From: an uncultured Ellagibacter sp.
GTDB taxonomy: Bacteria > Actinomycetota > Coriobacteriia > Coriobacteriales > Eggerthellaceae
Assembly (NCBI GenBank): GCA_934661105.1
Contig: CAKUIV010000067.1
Coordinates: 1-11,042 of the forward strand
Direction: 5' to 3'
Length of the DNA stretch: 11,042 nt
The notes under the pieces were generated by a model that saw nothing but the letters and a program-made list of their open reading frames with translations, was not told the origin of the DNA and made no database searches. The translations under genes were made by a program, and so were the position numbers. The first letter of the stretch is position 1, and every line of letters starts with the position of its first letter. Positions 5,379 to 11,042 of this stretch are shown in pieces.

Positions 5379-7118
5379 CTAGCGGTGGGCAAGCTTCCGT
5401 GCGACCTTCCCCGCAAGACCGGTGATGAACGATGCTTCTTCGATATGCAGTTTGGCTGCGAGCCCGAACGTGACGACGAGGCTTGCGACGCCGCCGACCG
5501 CGACGTACGCGAACGCCTGGAGGAGCGATCCGGTGAGGGCGCCTGCGAAGGTTTGAAGCGCCGTGAGCACGCCCCAACCGGCAAGTGCGCCGAGACCGCC
5601 GAGCGCGAGGCCGGCAAGCGTCGCCTTGAGGATGCGCTTCGAGCCGATGTGGCCGAGGTGCACGCGCAGGTAGATCAGCAGCGCGCCGTCTCCGACAAGG
5701 TAGAACGCGGCGGATGCGAGCGCGATGCTCTCGATCGTGGCGGGGTTCGCGCCGCCATTCGTCGTGGTCCAGGCCGAAAGCGCGGTCAGCGCGATCTGCA
5801 CGGCGCCGGCAAGGGCGTTGAGCGCCGCGAAGACGCCCATCTTGCGCAAGCTCGAGAAGACCTTCTGGAGATAGGAGCTGATGCCGTAGAAGGGCAGCGC
5901 GAGCGCAAGCACGGCGAGATAGCTCGCGATGCTCGAGATGTTCTCCATGGTGAAGGCGCCGACATGGTAGAGGGTGACGAGCGGAACCGAGAACACGATG
6001 AGGTACAGCGCGAAGGGGACGAGCAGGAACATGATCTGCGCGCACCCGCTCGATATCGCGTCCACGACGCCGTCCATGTCGCCGTCGGCTTTCATTTCGG
6101 AGAGCTCGGTGAACATCGCGGTCGTGATGGGGATCGCGAGGAAGGAGTACGGCAGCGTGTACCACAGGCGCGCGTAGGCGAGCACCGAGGGGCCGTCGAC
6201 GGCGAAGCAGTAGGAGGCCGCGTTCATGACCGAAACCGTGGCGAACGATATGACCATGACGAGGAACGTCGGCCCGCCTATCCCGAGTGTCTCGCGCAGC
6301 GCCGGGTCGCGCAGGTTCACGTGCGGCTTGAGACGGATGCCGTTGCGCTTGAGCGCGGGCAGCTGGATCGCCATCTGGACGAACACACCGAGGGGGTTGC
6401 CGATGGCGATGATGTAAAGCGCGAGCTCCTGGTTATGCGGCGCCACGAACGCGTAGGCAAGGAACGTCACGATGACGATGACGTTGTTCGCGACTGGCGC
6501 GATCGAGGACCACAGGTAGTCGCGATTCGCATTGAGCAGCCCCGACACGATCGATGAGGCGCCGTAGAACACGAGCTGGATGGCGAAGAACTGGAAGAAG
6601 AAAGTCGCTTGCGCCGATTCGCTTTGGTCGGAGTAGAACGTCTGCGTGTAGATGACGAACGAGGGGAAGAGCATGCAGAGAAGCGAAAGCGCCCCGAGGA
6701 ACAGCGTGACGATCGTGAGCAGGTTCGAGGCGTATTCGTTTCCGGCGGCGTCGCCTGATTTCTTCTTGACCGAGACGTAGACGGGGAGAAACGCCGTGAC
6801 GAGCATGCCTCCCATGACGAGCTCGTAGAGCATGTTCGGTAGGTTGTTGGCAACCTGGTAGGAACTTGACAAGAACGAGGATCCGAGCGCGAACGCCATG
6901 GCCCAGGTGCGTAAAAAACCGGTGACGCGCGAGAAGAGGACGCAAACGCTCATGAGCGCCGCCGACGCGCCGACTGATTTCGCGTTTGCGGGCGCAGGGG
7001 CGATGAGCGTGCGATCGGCGCCGGCATGCTTCGCTCGCTTCAGCGCAGCGGTGCTTTCAGACTCGGATCGGCGCTTTTCCGCGCGCGTATGTTGAGCTCG
7101 TGCGAGCTTGTCTGACAT
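5379..7118 (-). CDS. murJ: Lipid II flippase MurJ (MviN family)
   Basis: MurJ moves lipid II, the peptidoglycan precursor, across the cytoplasmic membrane. The protein is 579 residues from ATG 7118, very hydrophobic, with about 14 membrane helices expected. Family motifs near the N-terminus are FSRVTGFLRTWAMAFALG (62-79, with the conserved arginines), YQVANNLPNMLYEL (87-100) and GGMLVTAFLPVYV (103-115). Residues 1-48 form a charged cytoplasmic tail rich in Lys, Arg, Glu and Ala. There is no C-terminal pseudokinase region of the kind found in mycobacterial MviN; the protein ends soon after the last helices in GKVARKLAHR. The start is uncertain: GTG 7127 lies four bases from AAGAGA (7132-7137), a better ribosome site spacing than ATG 7118 has, and TTG 7130 is also in frame. 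It diverges from nadK and is followed by the ATP-grasp gene, with no terminator between them. Confidence 0.93.
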   Translation of the reverse strand: MSDKLARAQHTRAEKRRSESESTAALKRAKHAGADRTLIAPAPANAKSVGASAALMSVCVLFSRVTGFLRTWAMAFALGSSFLSSSYQVANNLPNMLYELVMGGMLVTAFLPVYVSVKKKSGDAAGNEYASNLLTIVTLFLGALSLLCMLFPSFVIYTQTFYSDQSESAQATFFFQFFAIQLVFYGASSIVSGLLNANRDYLWSSIAPVANNVIVIVTFLAYAFVAPHNQELALYIIAIGNPLGVFVQMAIQLPALKRNGIRLKPHVNLRDPALRETLGIGGPTFLVMVISFATVSVMNAASYCFAVDGPSVLAYARLWYTLPYSFLAIPITTAMFTELSEMKADGDMDGVVDAISSGCAQIMFLLVPFALYLIVFSVPLVTLYHVGAFTMENISSIASYLAVLALALPFYGISSYLQKVFSSLRKMGVFAALNALAGAVQIALTALSAWTTTNGGANPATIESIALASAAFYLVGDGALLIYLRVHLGHIGSKRILKATLAGLALGGLGALAGWGVLTALQTFAGALTGSLLQAFAYVAVGGVASLVVTFGLAAKLHIEEASFITGLAGKVARKLAHR

Positions 7119-7141
7119 GCAAAGCACCAATTCTCTTCGGA

Positions 7142-7147
7142 TATAAT
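7142..7147 (+). promoter_or_regulatory. Candidate -10 for nadK
   Basis: A perfect TATAAT lies 35 bases before the nadK start, in the short AT-rich gap between divergent murJ and nadK. No convincing -35 is found at 16-18 bp (the position holds GCAAAG-like bases). The murJ promoter must also lie in or near this gap, so the two may share a region. Confidence 0.5.
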
Positions 7148-7182
7148 CACTTCATCTTAGCAAACAGAAAGAAAGCCCTCTC

Positions 7183-8148
7183 ATGAACCTGCTTATCGTA
7201 CGCAATAATTCCAACTCGCAAGCCATCGACGCGTCGCTTCTCCTCGCGACGTATCTTTCGACGCAGGGAATCGGATTCGCGTTGTTCGATTCGTCGGATT
7301 TGGAGGGGCTCACTCCCAATGCCGAGGTGCGGCGGGTTCTTTCGCAGGGGGTCGACATGGCCGTGGTGCTCGGTGGAGACGGCACGATCTTGCGTACCGC
7401 CCGTGCGATCGGCGACGGCGGCGTTCCCATTTTGGGAATCAACTTCGGACGATTGGGGTTCTTGGCGAACGAGAGCGACGACGGCGTGGTGGCGATCGTC
7501 GCGGCGGCCCTTTCCGGCGAGGTGGGCGAGGAACGTCGCGCGAATCTGCGTATCGACGTGGTGTGCCAAGGGGAGCGCGATCCGTGGGGAGATTGCGACG
7601 AGAAGCGTGGAGTCTGTTCTTCATCGACCGACTCTTCGCAGTTCAATAGCGATATCGAAGCAAGTGATGCTATAGCTTCTGCGCATGAAAACTGTGGATT
7701 GCATACGTTTTTCGCATTGAATGAAGCCGCCGTCACGCGCGGGGCGAACGGCCGCATCATCGATTTCGCGCTTTCGATTTCAGACACGCATATCGCCGAC
7801 ATGCGTGGGGATGGGCTTGTCGTGGCAACCGCGACGGGCTCGACTGCTTATGCGCTCTCGGCGGGCGGCCCGCTTGTGGCGCCGGGCTTCGGCGGTTTGG
7901 TGACGGTGCCCATCGCCCCCCATACGCTCCATGCGCGCTCCCTCCTTACGGCGGAGAACGACGTGGTCGAGATGGACCTTTCGTCTAATGCGGCGGACCG
8001 GGAGGCGACGCTGTTCGTCGATGGCGACATCGCGGCGCTTCCCGGCCCGATCGAGCGCATGTACGTGCGGCGGGGGAGCGTTCCTACAACGCTTTTACGC
8101 TATAAGGGGGAGAACTTCTACGAATACGCGAGCAAGGTGTTCTTCTAA
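7183..8148 (+). CDS. nadK: NAD kinase with an extra loop
   Basis: NAD kinase phosphorylates NAD to NADP, the only de novo source of NADP. The 321-residue product has LGGDGTILRTAR (63-74, with the catalytic GGDGT at 64-68), LGINFGRLGFLAN (84-96), LNEAAVTRG (179-187), DGLVVATATGSTAYALSAGG (210-229), APHTLHARSL (245-254) and FVDGD (278-282). The active site therefore appears intact. Between the strand LRIDVV (122-127) and FFALNE (176-181) there are about 48 residues where many NAD kinases have a short hairpin of 10-15. Much of this is Ser/Asp/Ala-rich and cysteine-bearing, and its DNA is markedly lower in G+C than the flanks. ATG 7183 has only a weak purine-rich site (GAAAGAAAG) before it. The gene ends 44 bases from the convergent panC stop. 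Confidence 0.95.
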   Translation: MNLLIVRNNSNSQAIDASLLLATYLSTQGIGFALFDSSDLEGLTPNAEVRRVLSQGVDMAVVLGGDGTILRTARAIGDGGVPILGINFGRLGFLANESDDGVVAIVAAALSGEVGEERRANLRIDVVCQGERDPWGDCDEKRGVCSSSTDSSQFNSDIEASDAIASAHENCGLHTFFALNEAAVTRGANGRIIDFALSISDTHIADMRGDGLVVATATGSTAYALSAGGPLVAPGFGGLVTVPIAPHTLHARSLLTAENDVVEMDLSSNAADREATLFVDGDIAALPGPIERMYVRRGSVPTTLLRYKGENFYEYASKVFF

Positions 8149-8155
8149 GTGGGCC

Positions 8156-8181
8156 GCGTGCTCGCGCTCGCGCCCGCACGC
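8156..8181. terminator. Possible GC hairpin between convergent nadK and panC
   Basis: GCGTGC (8156-8161) pairs with GCACGC (8176-8181), with further CGCG pairing possible in the 14-base loop. No T-run is present on either side. It is the only visible candidate for ending nadK and panC in this 44-base gap. Confidence 0.25.
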
Positions 8182-8192
8182 ACGGTCGGTCC

Positions 8193-9047
8193 CTAACGGT
8201 TTTTCGAATCGAAGATGAAGTTGTCGATGAGGCGCGTTTCGCCGATAAAGACGGCCATCGCCACAAGCACCGGGCCTGCGGCGACGTCGACCGGCTCGAT
8301 GCCGTCCCACGACACCATCTCCACGTAGTCGATCCGCGCAAGCGGTTCGGCCTCGATGCACGTGCGCATGGCGCCGCACACTGCGTCGGCGGAGCGCTCG
8401 CCCGAGTCCATAAGGCGTGTGCCCTCTGCGACGGCGCGGGAAAGCACGGTGGCCGCGGCTCGCTCTGTCGGGGAGAGATAGGCGTTGCGCGAGCTCTTCG
8501 CGAGCCCGTCGGCCTCGCGTACGATGGGACAGCCGACGACCTGCACGTTCATATTCAGGTCGCGCACCATGCGCCGCACGACGGCGAGTTGCTGGGCGTC
8601 TTTCTGCCCGAAGTAGGCGCGGTCGGCCTGCGAGATGTTCATGAGCTTGGAAACCACGGTGCACACCCCGCGGAAATGCGTCGGGCGGGTCTTGCCGCAG
8701 AGCTCGGCGGTGATGCCCTCCACGTTCACGAACGTGCATGCGTCGGGGGCGTAAAGCTCGGAGGGCTCGGGGTGGAAGACCAGGTCTCCGCCGGCCGCCT
8801 CGATGAGCGCGCAATCGGCGTCGAAGTCGCGCGGGTAGGTGGCGAGGTCCTCGTTCGGCGCGAATTGGATGGGGTTCACGAACACGCTCACCATCACGCG
8901 GTCGCACTCGGAGACGGCGCGCTCGATGAGGCTTTCATGCCCTTCGTGCAGGTATCCCATCGTCGGGACGAGGCCGACGGTAAGCCCTGCGGCCTTCCAT
9001 GCGCGCACGATTTCTTTCGCCTGGTCGACGGTCGTTGCAATATTCAT
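8193..9047 (-). CDS. panC: Pantothenate synthetase (pantoate-beta-alanine ligase)
   Basis: PanC joins pantoate and beta-alanine with ATP (via pantoyl-adenylate) to give pantothenate, the CoA precursor. The 284-residue product is of standard length. It carries the nucleotidyltransferase motif PTMGYLHEGH (28-37, with H34 and H37), VSVFVNPIQF (53-62), RPTHFRGVCTVVSKL (121-135), YFGQKDAQQLAVVRRM (145-160) and the KMSKS-like loop READGLAKSSRNAYLSPTER (177-196). All substrate-binding elements known in the family appear present. ATG 9047 is preceded by a weak site (AGAGAAAG, eight bases away). It lies 57 bases downstream of panB on the same strand, so the two are probably one operon. panD, which supplies beta-alanine, is not in the window. 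Confidence 0.97.
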   Translation of the reverse strand: MNIATTVDQAKEIVRAWKAAGLTVGLVPTMGYLHEGHESLIERAVSECDRVMVSVFVNPIQFAPNEDLATYPRDFDADCALIEAAGGDLVFHPEPSELYAPDACTFVNVEGITAELCGKTRPTHFRGVCTVVSKLMNISQADRAYFGQKDAQQLAVVRRMVRDLNMNVQVVGCPIVREADGLAKSSRNAYLSPTERAAATVLSRAVAEGTRLMDSGERSADAVCGAMRTCIEAEPLARIDYVEMVSWDGIEPVDVAAGPVLVAMAVFIGETRLIDNFIFDSKNR

Positions 9048-9104
9048 AAGGGTTGCTTTCTCTCTCGGTTTTTCTCAGAAGATGATGGGTTGGGCGCTGC
9101 TGCT

Positions 9105-9941
9105 CTAGGCGAGCGATTCCGCCGCTTCGTCGCCCGCATGAAACGCTTCGTCGCTCGCGGGGAAAGTGCCTGTGCGGGTGGCTTCGACATAACTTTCGAA
9201 GCCTTCGCGCATCGCTTCCCCCACGTTGGCGAAGCAGCGGGCGAACCGGGGGATGTGGCCGCTCGTCATGCCGAGCATGTCTTGGTAGACGAGAATCTGC
9301 CCGTCGCAGCCCGCACCGGCTCCGATGCCGACGGTCGGAATCGCGAGACGATCGGTGACGAGCTTCGCCAAGGCGGCGGGCACGCATTCAAGCACGACGG
9401 CGAAGGCGCCGGCCTCTTCGAGCGCCTTCGCGTCTTCGAGCAGGCGCCGTGCGGACTCTTCGGTTTTCCCCTGCACCTTGAACCCGCCGAGGGCGTTCAC
9501 CGATTGGGGGGTGAGACCGAGATGACCCATTACAGGGATGCCTGCCGAGACGATGGCGCGCACCTGGGGGCACACCTCGACACCGCCTTCGAGTTTCACC
9601 GCGTTCGCGCGGCCCTCTTTGAGAAGGCGTCCTGCATTGCGAAGCGCCTCGCCCGCGCTTGCTTCGTAGGACATGAAGGGCATGTCGCACACGATAAGCG
9701 CGCGCGACGCCCCGCGCGCGACGGCGCGGCAGTGGTGGATCATGTCGTCCATGGTGACTGAGAGGGTATCTTCGTACCCTAAGATGACGTTCCCTAAGGA
9801 ATCGCCGACGAGAATGCCGTCAACGCCCGCTTCGTCTTGAAGCTTCGCGGTCGAATAGTCGTAGGCGGTCAGCATCGCTAGCTTCCTGCCCTCGGCTTTC
9901 GCTCGCTGGAACGTGGCGACGGTCTGCTTGGAAACAGGCAT
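9105..9941 (-). CDS. panB: 3-methyl-2-oxobutanoate hydroxymethyltransferase
   Basis: PanB transfers a hydroxymethyl group from 5,10-methylene-THF to 2-oxoisovalerate to form ketopantoate, the first committed step to pantothenate. From ATG 9941 the product is 278 residues, a usual length. Motifs: MLTAYDYSTAKLQDEAGVD (23-41), ILVGDSLGNVILGYEDT (43-59, metal-binding Asp47), DMPFMSYEAS (86-95, Asp86), KLEGG (116-120), GHLGLTPQS (139-147), VVLECVP (182-188, Glu185) and IGAGAGCDGQILVYQDMLG (206-224). An in-frame ATG at 9998 would add 19 residues and has a stronger ribosome site (AAGGAG, five bases away). 9941 has GAAAGG seven bases away and gives the family's normal N-terminus. The choice is open. 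Upstream of panC, forming a likely panBC operon. Confidence 0.95.
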   Translation of the reverse strand: MPVSKQTVATFQRAKAEGRKLAMLTAYDYSTAKLQDEAGVDGILVGDSLGNVILGYEDTLSVTMDDMIHHCRAVARGASRALIVCDMPFMSYEASAGEALRNAGRLLKEGRANAVKLEGGVEVCPQVRAIVSAGIPVMGHLGLTPQSVNALGGFKVQGKTEESARRLLEDAKALEEAGAFAVVLECVPAALAKLVTDRLAIPTVGIGAGAGCDGQILVYQDMLGMTSGHIPRFARCFANVGEAMREGFESYVEATRTGTFPASDEAFHAGDEAAESLA

Positions 9942-9977
9942 AGCCGTCCCTTTCGTTGTGTGCTTCGAGGCTGGGTG

Positions 9978-9994
9978 CCCGACCGCATGTCGGG
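9978..9994 (-). promoter_or_regulatory. Small hairpin in the panB leader / N-terminal extension
   Basis: CCCGAC and GTCGGG form a perfect six-pair stem around a five-base loop, just after the upstream ATG (9998) and before ATG 9941. If translation starts at 9941 it is a leader hairpin; if at 9998 it lies inside the coding sequence. It could influence which start is used. Confidence 0.35.
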
Positions 9995-10001
9995 TCATCC
10001 G

Positions 10002-10010
10002 CTCTCCTTA
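10002..10010 (-). promoter_or_regulatory. Strong ribosome binding site before the upstream panB ATG
   Basis: The - strand reads TAAGGAGAG here, placing AAGGAG five bases before ATG 9998. It lies directly downstream of the predicted -10 (10021-10026), so a transcript starting near 10014 would have a short leader ending at this site. This favours real initiation at 9998, against the family-based choice of 9941. Confidence 0.5.
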
Positions 10011-10020
10011 CGCAGGGGAA

Positions 10021-10026
10021 AGTATA
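10021..10026 (-). promoter_or_regulatory. Candidate -10 for panBC
   Basis: The - strand reads TATACT (five of six consensus bases) 79 bases before ATG 9941. No clear -35 is found at 16-18 bp. The transcript would start near 10014. Confidence 0.45.
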
Positions 10027-10060
10027 CGGCGAGAATGCGGAACAGGGCGCGTGAAACGTC

Positions 10061-10094
10061 GAATGCCCCGCAAATACGTATTTGCGGGGCATTC
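10061..10094 (-). terminator. 34-bp perfect palindrome after the UPF0371 gene
   Basis: The two halves (10061-10077 and 10078-10094) are exact reverse complements with no spacer, centred on TACGTA. It lies 32 bases beyond the stop of the UPF0371 gene, where a terminator is expected. In the - strand RNA it would fold to a stem with a GCCCCGC/GCGGGGC core, followed by GACGTTTCAC, which is only weakly T-rich. Terminator is the most likely role; a protein-binding operator cannot be excluded. Confidence 0.65.
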
Positions 10095-10126
10095 AGGACA
10101 TCGGGTGCGCTGCCGCGTCGAAGCTG

Positions 10127-11042
10127 CTACTTGTGGTAGTAGCGGCGCTGCTCGTATTTCGGCTCGCAGCAGACGTTGATGCCGAGCGTGCGGTAGAGCT
10201 TCTCGTCGGTCTCGGATAGGATGACGCTGAAGAACGCGTCGCATCCGCGCAGGTCGCCGGCGTGTTCGATGAGTTGCGCGGCGACGGGGTCGGTCGCCGA
10301 GCTCACCGACAGGGCGAGCAGCGTCTCGTCGGAATGCAGGCGCGGGTTCTTCGAGTGCAGCGTCGAGGTCTTGAGCGAGCAGATCGGCTCGATCACCTCG
10401 TCTTTGATGACGAAGATGTCCTCGTCTACGCCGGCCACGGCTTTAAGCGCATTCATGAGCAGGGAAGACGCTGCGCCGAGAAGCGGCGAGGTCTTGCCGG
10501 TGACGACCCGCCCGTCGGGGAGCACCATGGCACCCGCGGGGCCGCCGGTCGTTTCCTCCTTCAGAAGCGCGGCGGAGCGCGCGGGCGAGAACGACGCGTC
10601 GATGCCCGCCTGGTTCATGAGCAGCTCCAGGCGCTCGACGTATTCCTCGTGCAGGCCGCTTCTGCGCGCGTCGACCGCGGCCTGGAAGTAGCGGCGCACG
10701 ATTTCCATCTTCGCGGCGTCGCGCACCGCCTCGTCGTCGACGATGGCAAGGCCGGCCATGTTCACGCCCATGTCGGTGGGCGACTGGTACGGGCTTTCCC
10801 CCGCGATCTTCTCCATCATGGTCTTGAGAACGGGGAAGATCTCCACGTCGCGGTTGTAGTTGACCGTGGTCTTGCCGTACGCCTCCAGGTGGAACGGATC
10901 GATGCAGTTCGCGTCGTCGAGGTCGACGGTCGCCGCCTCGTAGGCGATGTTCACCGGGTGCTTGAGCGGCAGGTTCCAGATGGGGAACGTCTCGTACTTC
11001 GCGTAGCCGGCCGTGACGCCGCGCTTGTACTCGTGGTAGAGC
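10127..11042 (-). CDS. UPF0371/DUF1846 family protein (C-terminal part)
   Basis: The frame is open from the right edge to TAG at 10127-10129, giving the last 304 residues of a protein that is about 500 long in this family. The visible part begins LYHEYKRGVTAGYAKYETFP and contains FPIWNLPLKHPVN, IDPFHLEAYGKTTVNYNRD, SPYQSPTDMGVNMAG, LPDGRVVTGKTS and KNPRLHSDE, ending YEQRRYYHK. I recognise these as conserved in UPF0371 (DUF1846) proteins of Firmicutes and actinobacteria. Their biochemical role is not established, as far as I know. The protein appears cytosolic with no membrane segment. GTG at 10954 is an internal valine and not a start, because coding sequence of the same family continues to the edge. 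It precedes a palindrome and panBC on the same strand and probably forms its own unit. Confidence 0.9.
   Translation of the reverse strand, partial: LYHEYKRGVTAGYAKYETFPIWNLPLKHPVNIAYEAATVDLDDANCIDPFHLEAYGKTTVNYNRDVEIFPVLKTMMEKIAGESPYQSPTDMGVNMAGLAIVDDEAVRDAAKMEIVRRYFQAAVDARRSGLHEEYVERLELLMNQAGIDASFSPARSAALLKEETTGGPAGAMVLPDGRVVTGKTSPLLGAASSLLMNALKAVAGVDEDIFVIKDEVIEPICSLKTSTLHSKNPRLHSDETLLALSVSSATDPVAAQLIEHAGDLRGCDAFFSVILSETDEKLYRTLGINVCCEPKYEQRRYYHK

Noticed and set aside
5336..5617. Upstream extension of the ATP-grasp reading frame
   Set aside because: The extra 94 residues are Ser/Arg-rich shadow sequence overlapping the murJ 3' end, while ATG 5335 has a good ribosome site.
5385..6557. 390-codon open frame on the + strand
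   Set aside because: It is antisense to murJ, gives a protein overloaded with Arg, Glu, Asp and Gly, and has no plausible domain.
8589..9761. 390-codon open frame on the + strand
   Set aside because: It lies opposite panC and panB, whose motifs are unmistakable. The antisense translation has no family resemblance; high G+C makes such shadows common.

Overview
The window looks like a piece of chromosome from a high-G+C anaerobic actinobacterium, most likely class Coriobacteriia (Eggerthella/Slackia-like). This is an inference from gene order, strong Shine-Dalgarno sites, codon use and the character of EF-Tu, L11 and MurJ; no 16S gene is present to confirm it. It is mainly a core chromosomal region. 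I see no insertion sequence, phage gene, CRISPR array or toxin-antitoxin pair.

Left part (1-3085, + strand) is translation and transcription machinery: the 3' end of tuf (EF-Tu), then rpmG (L33), tRNA-Trp, secE, nusG, rplK (L11) and rplA (L1). A promoter sits between tuf and rpmG, with its -10 inside a GC-rich hairpin. A second hairpin lies in the nusG-rplK gap. A strong intrinsic terminator follows rplA, so rplJ-rplL-rpoB-rpoC, which follow rplA in many bacteria, are not here.

Middle part: map (methionine aminopeptidase, +) has its own extended -10 promoter directly behind that terminator, and it ends at a long hairpin. On the - strand, facing it, are murJ (lipid II flippase) and, downstream in the same direction, an ATP-grasp ligase resembling the D-aspartate ligases that build peptidoglycan cross-bridges. 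This pair is a plausible cell-wall unit and is the best functional hypothesis in the window. nadK (NAD kinase, +) diverges from murJ across about 60 bp and carries an unusual low-G+C insertion.

Right part (- strand): panB and panC catalyse two steps of pantothenate (CoA precursor) synthesis; panD is not visible. A 34-bp perfect palindrome separates panB from the C-terminal two thirds of a UPF0371/DUF1846 gene that runs off the right edge.

No clearly novel multi-gene system is evident. The points worth a second look are the murJ-linked ligase, the nadK insertion, the L11 C-terminal extension, the hairpins placed on promoters or leaders, and the two possible panB starts.
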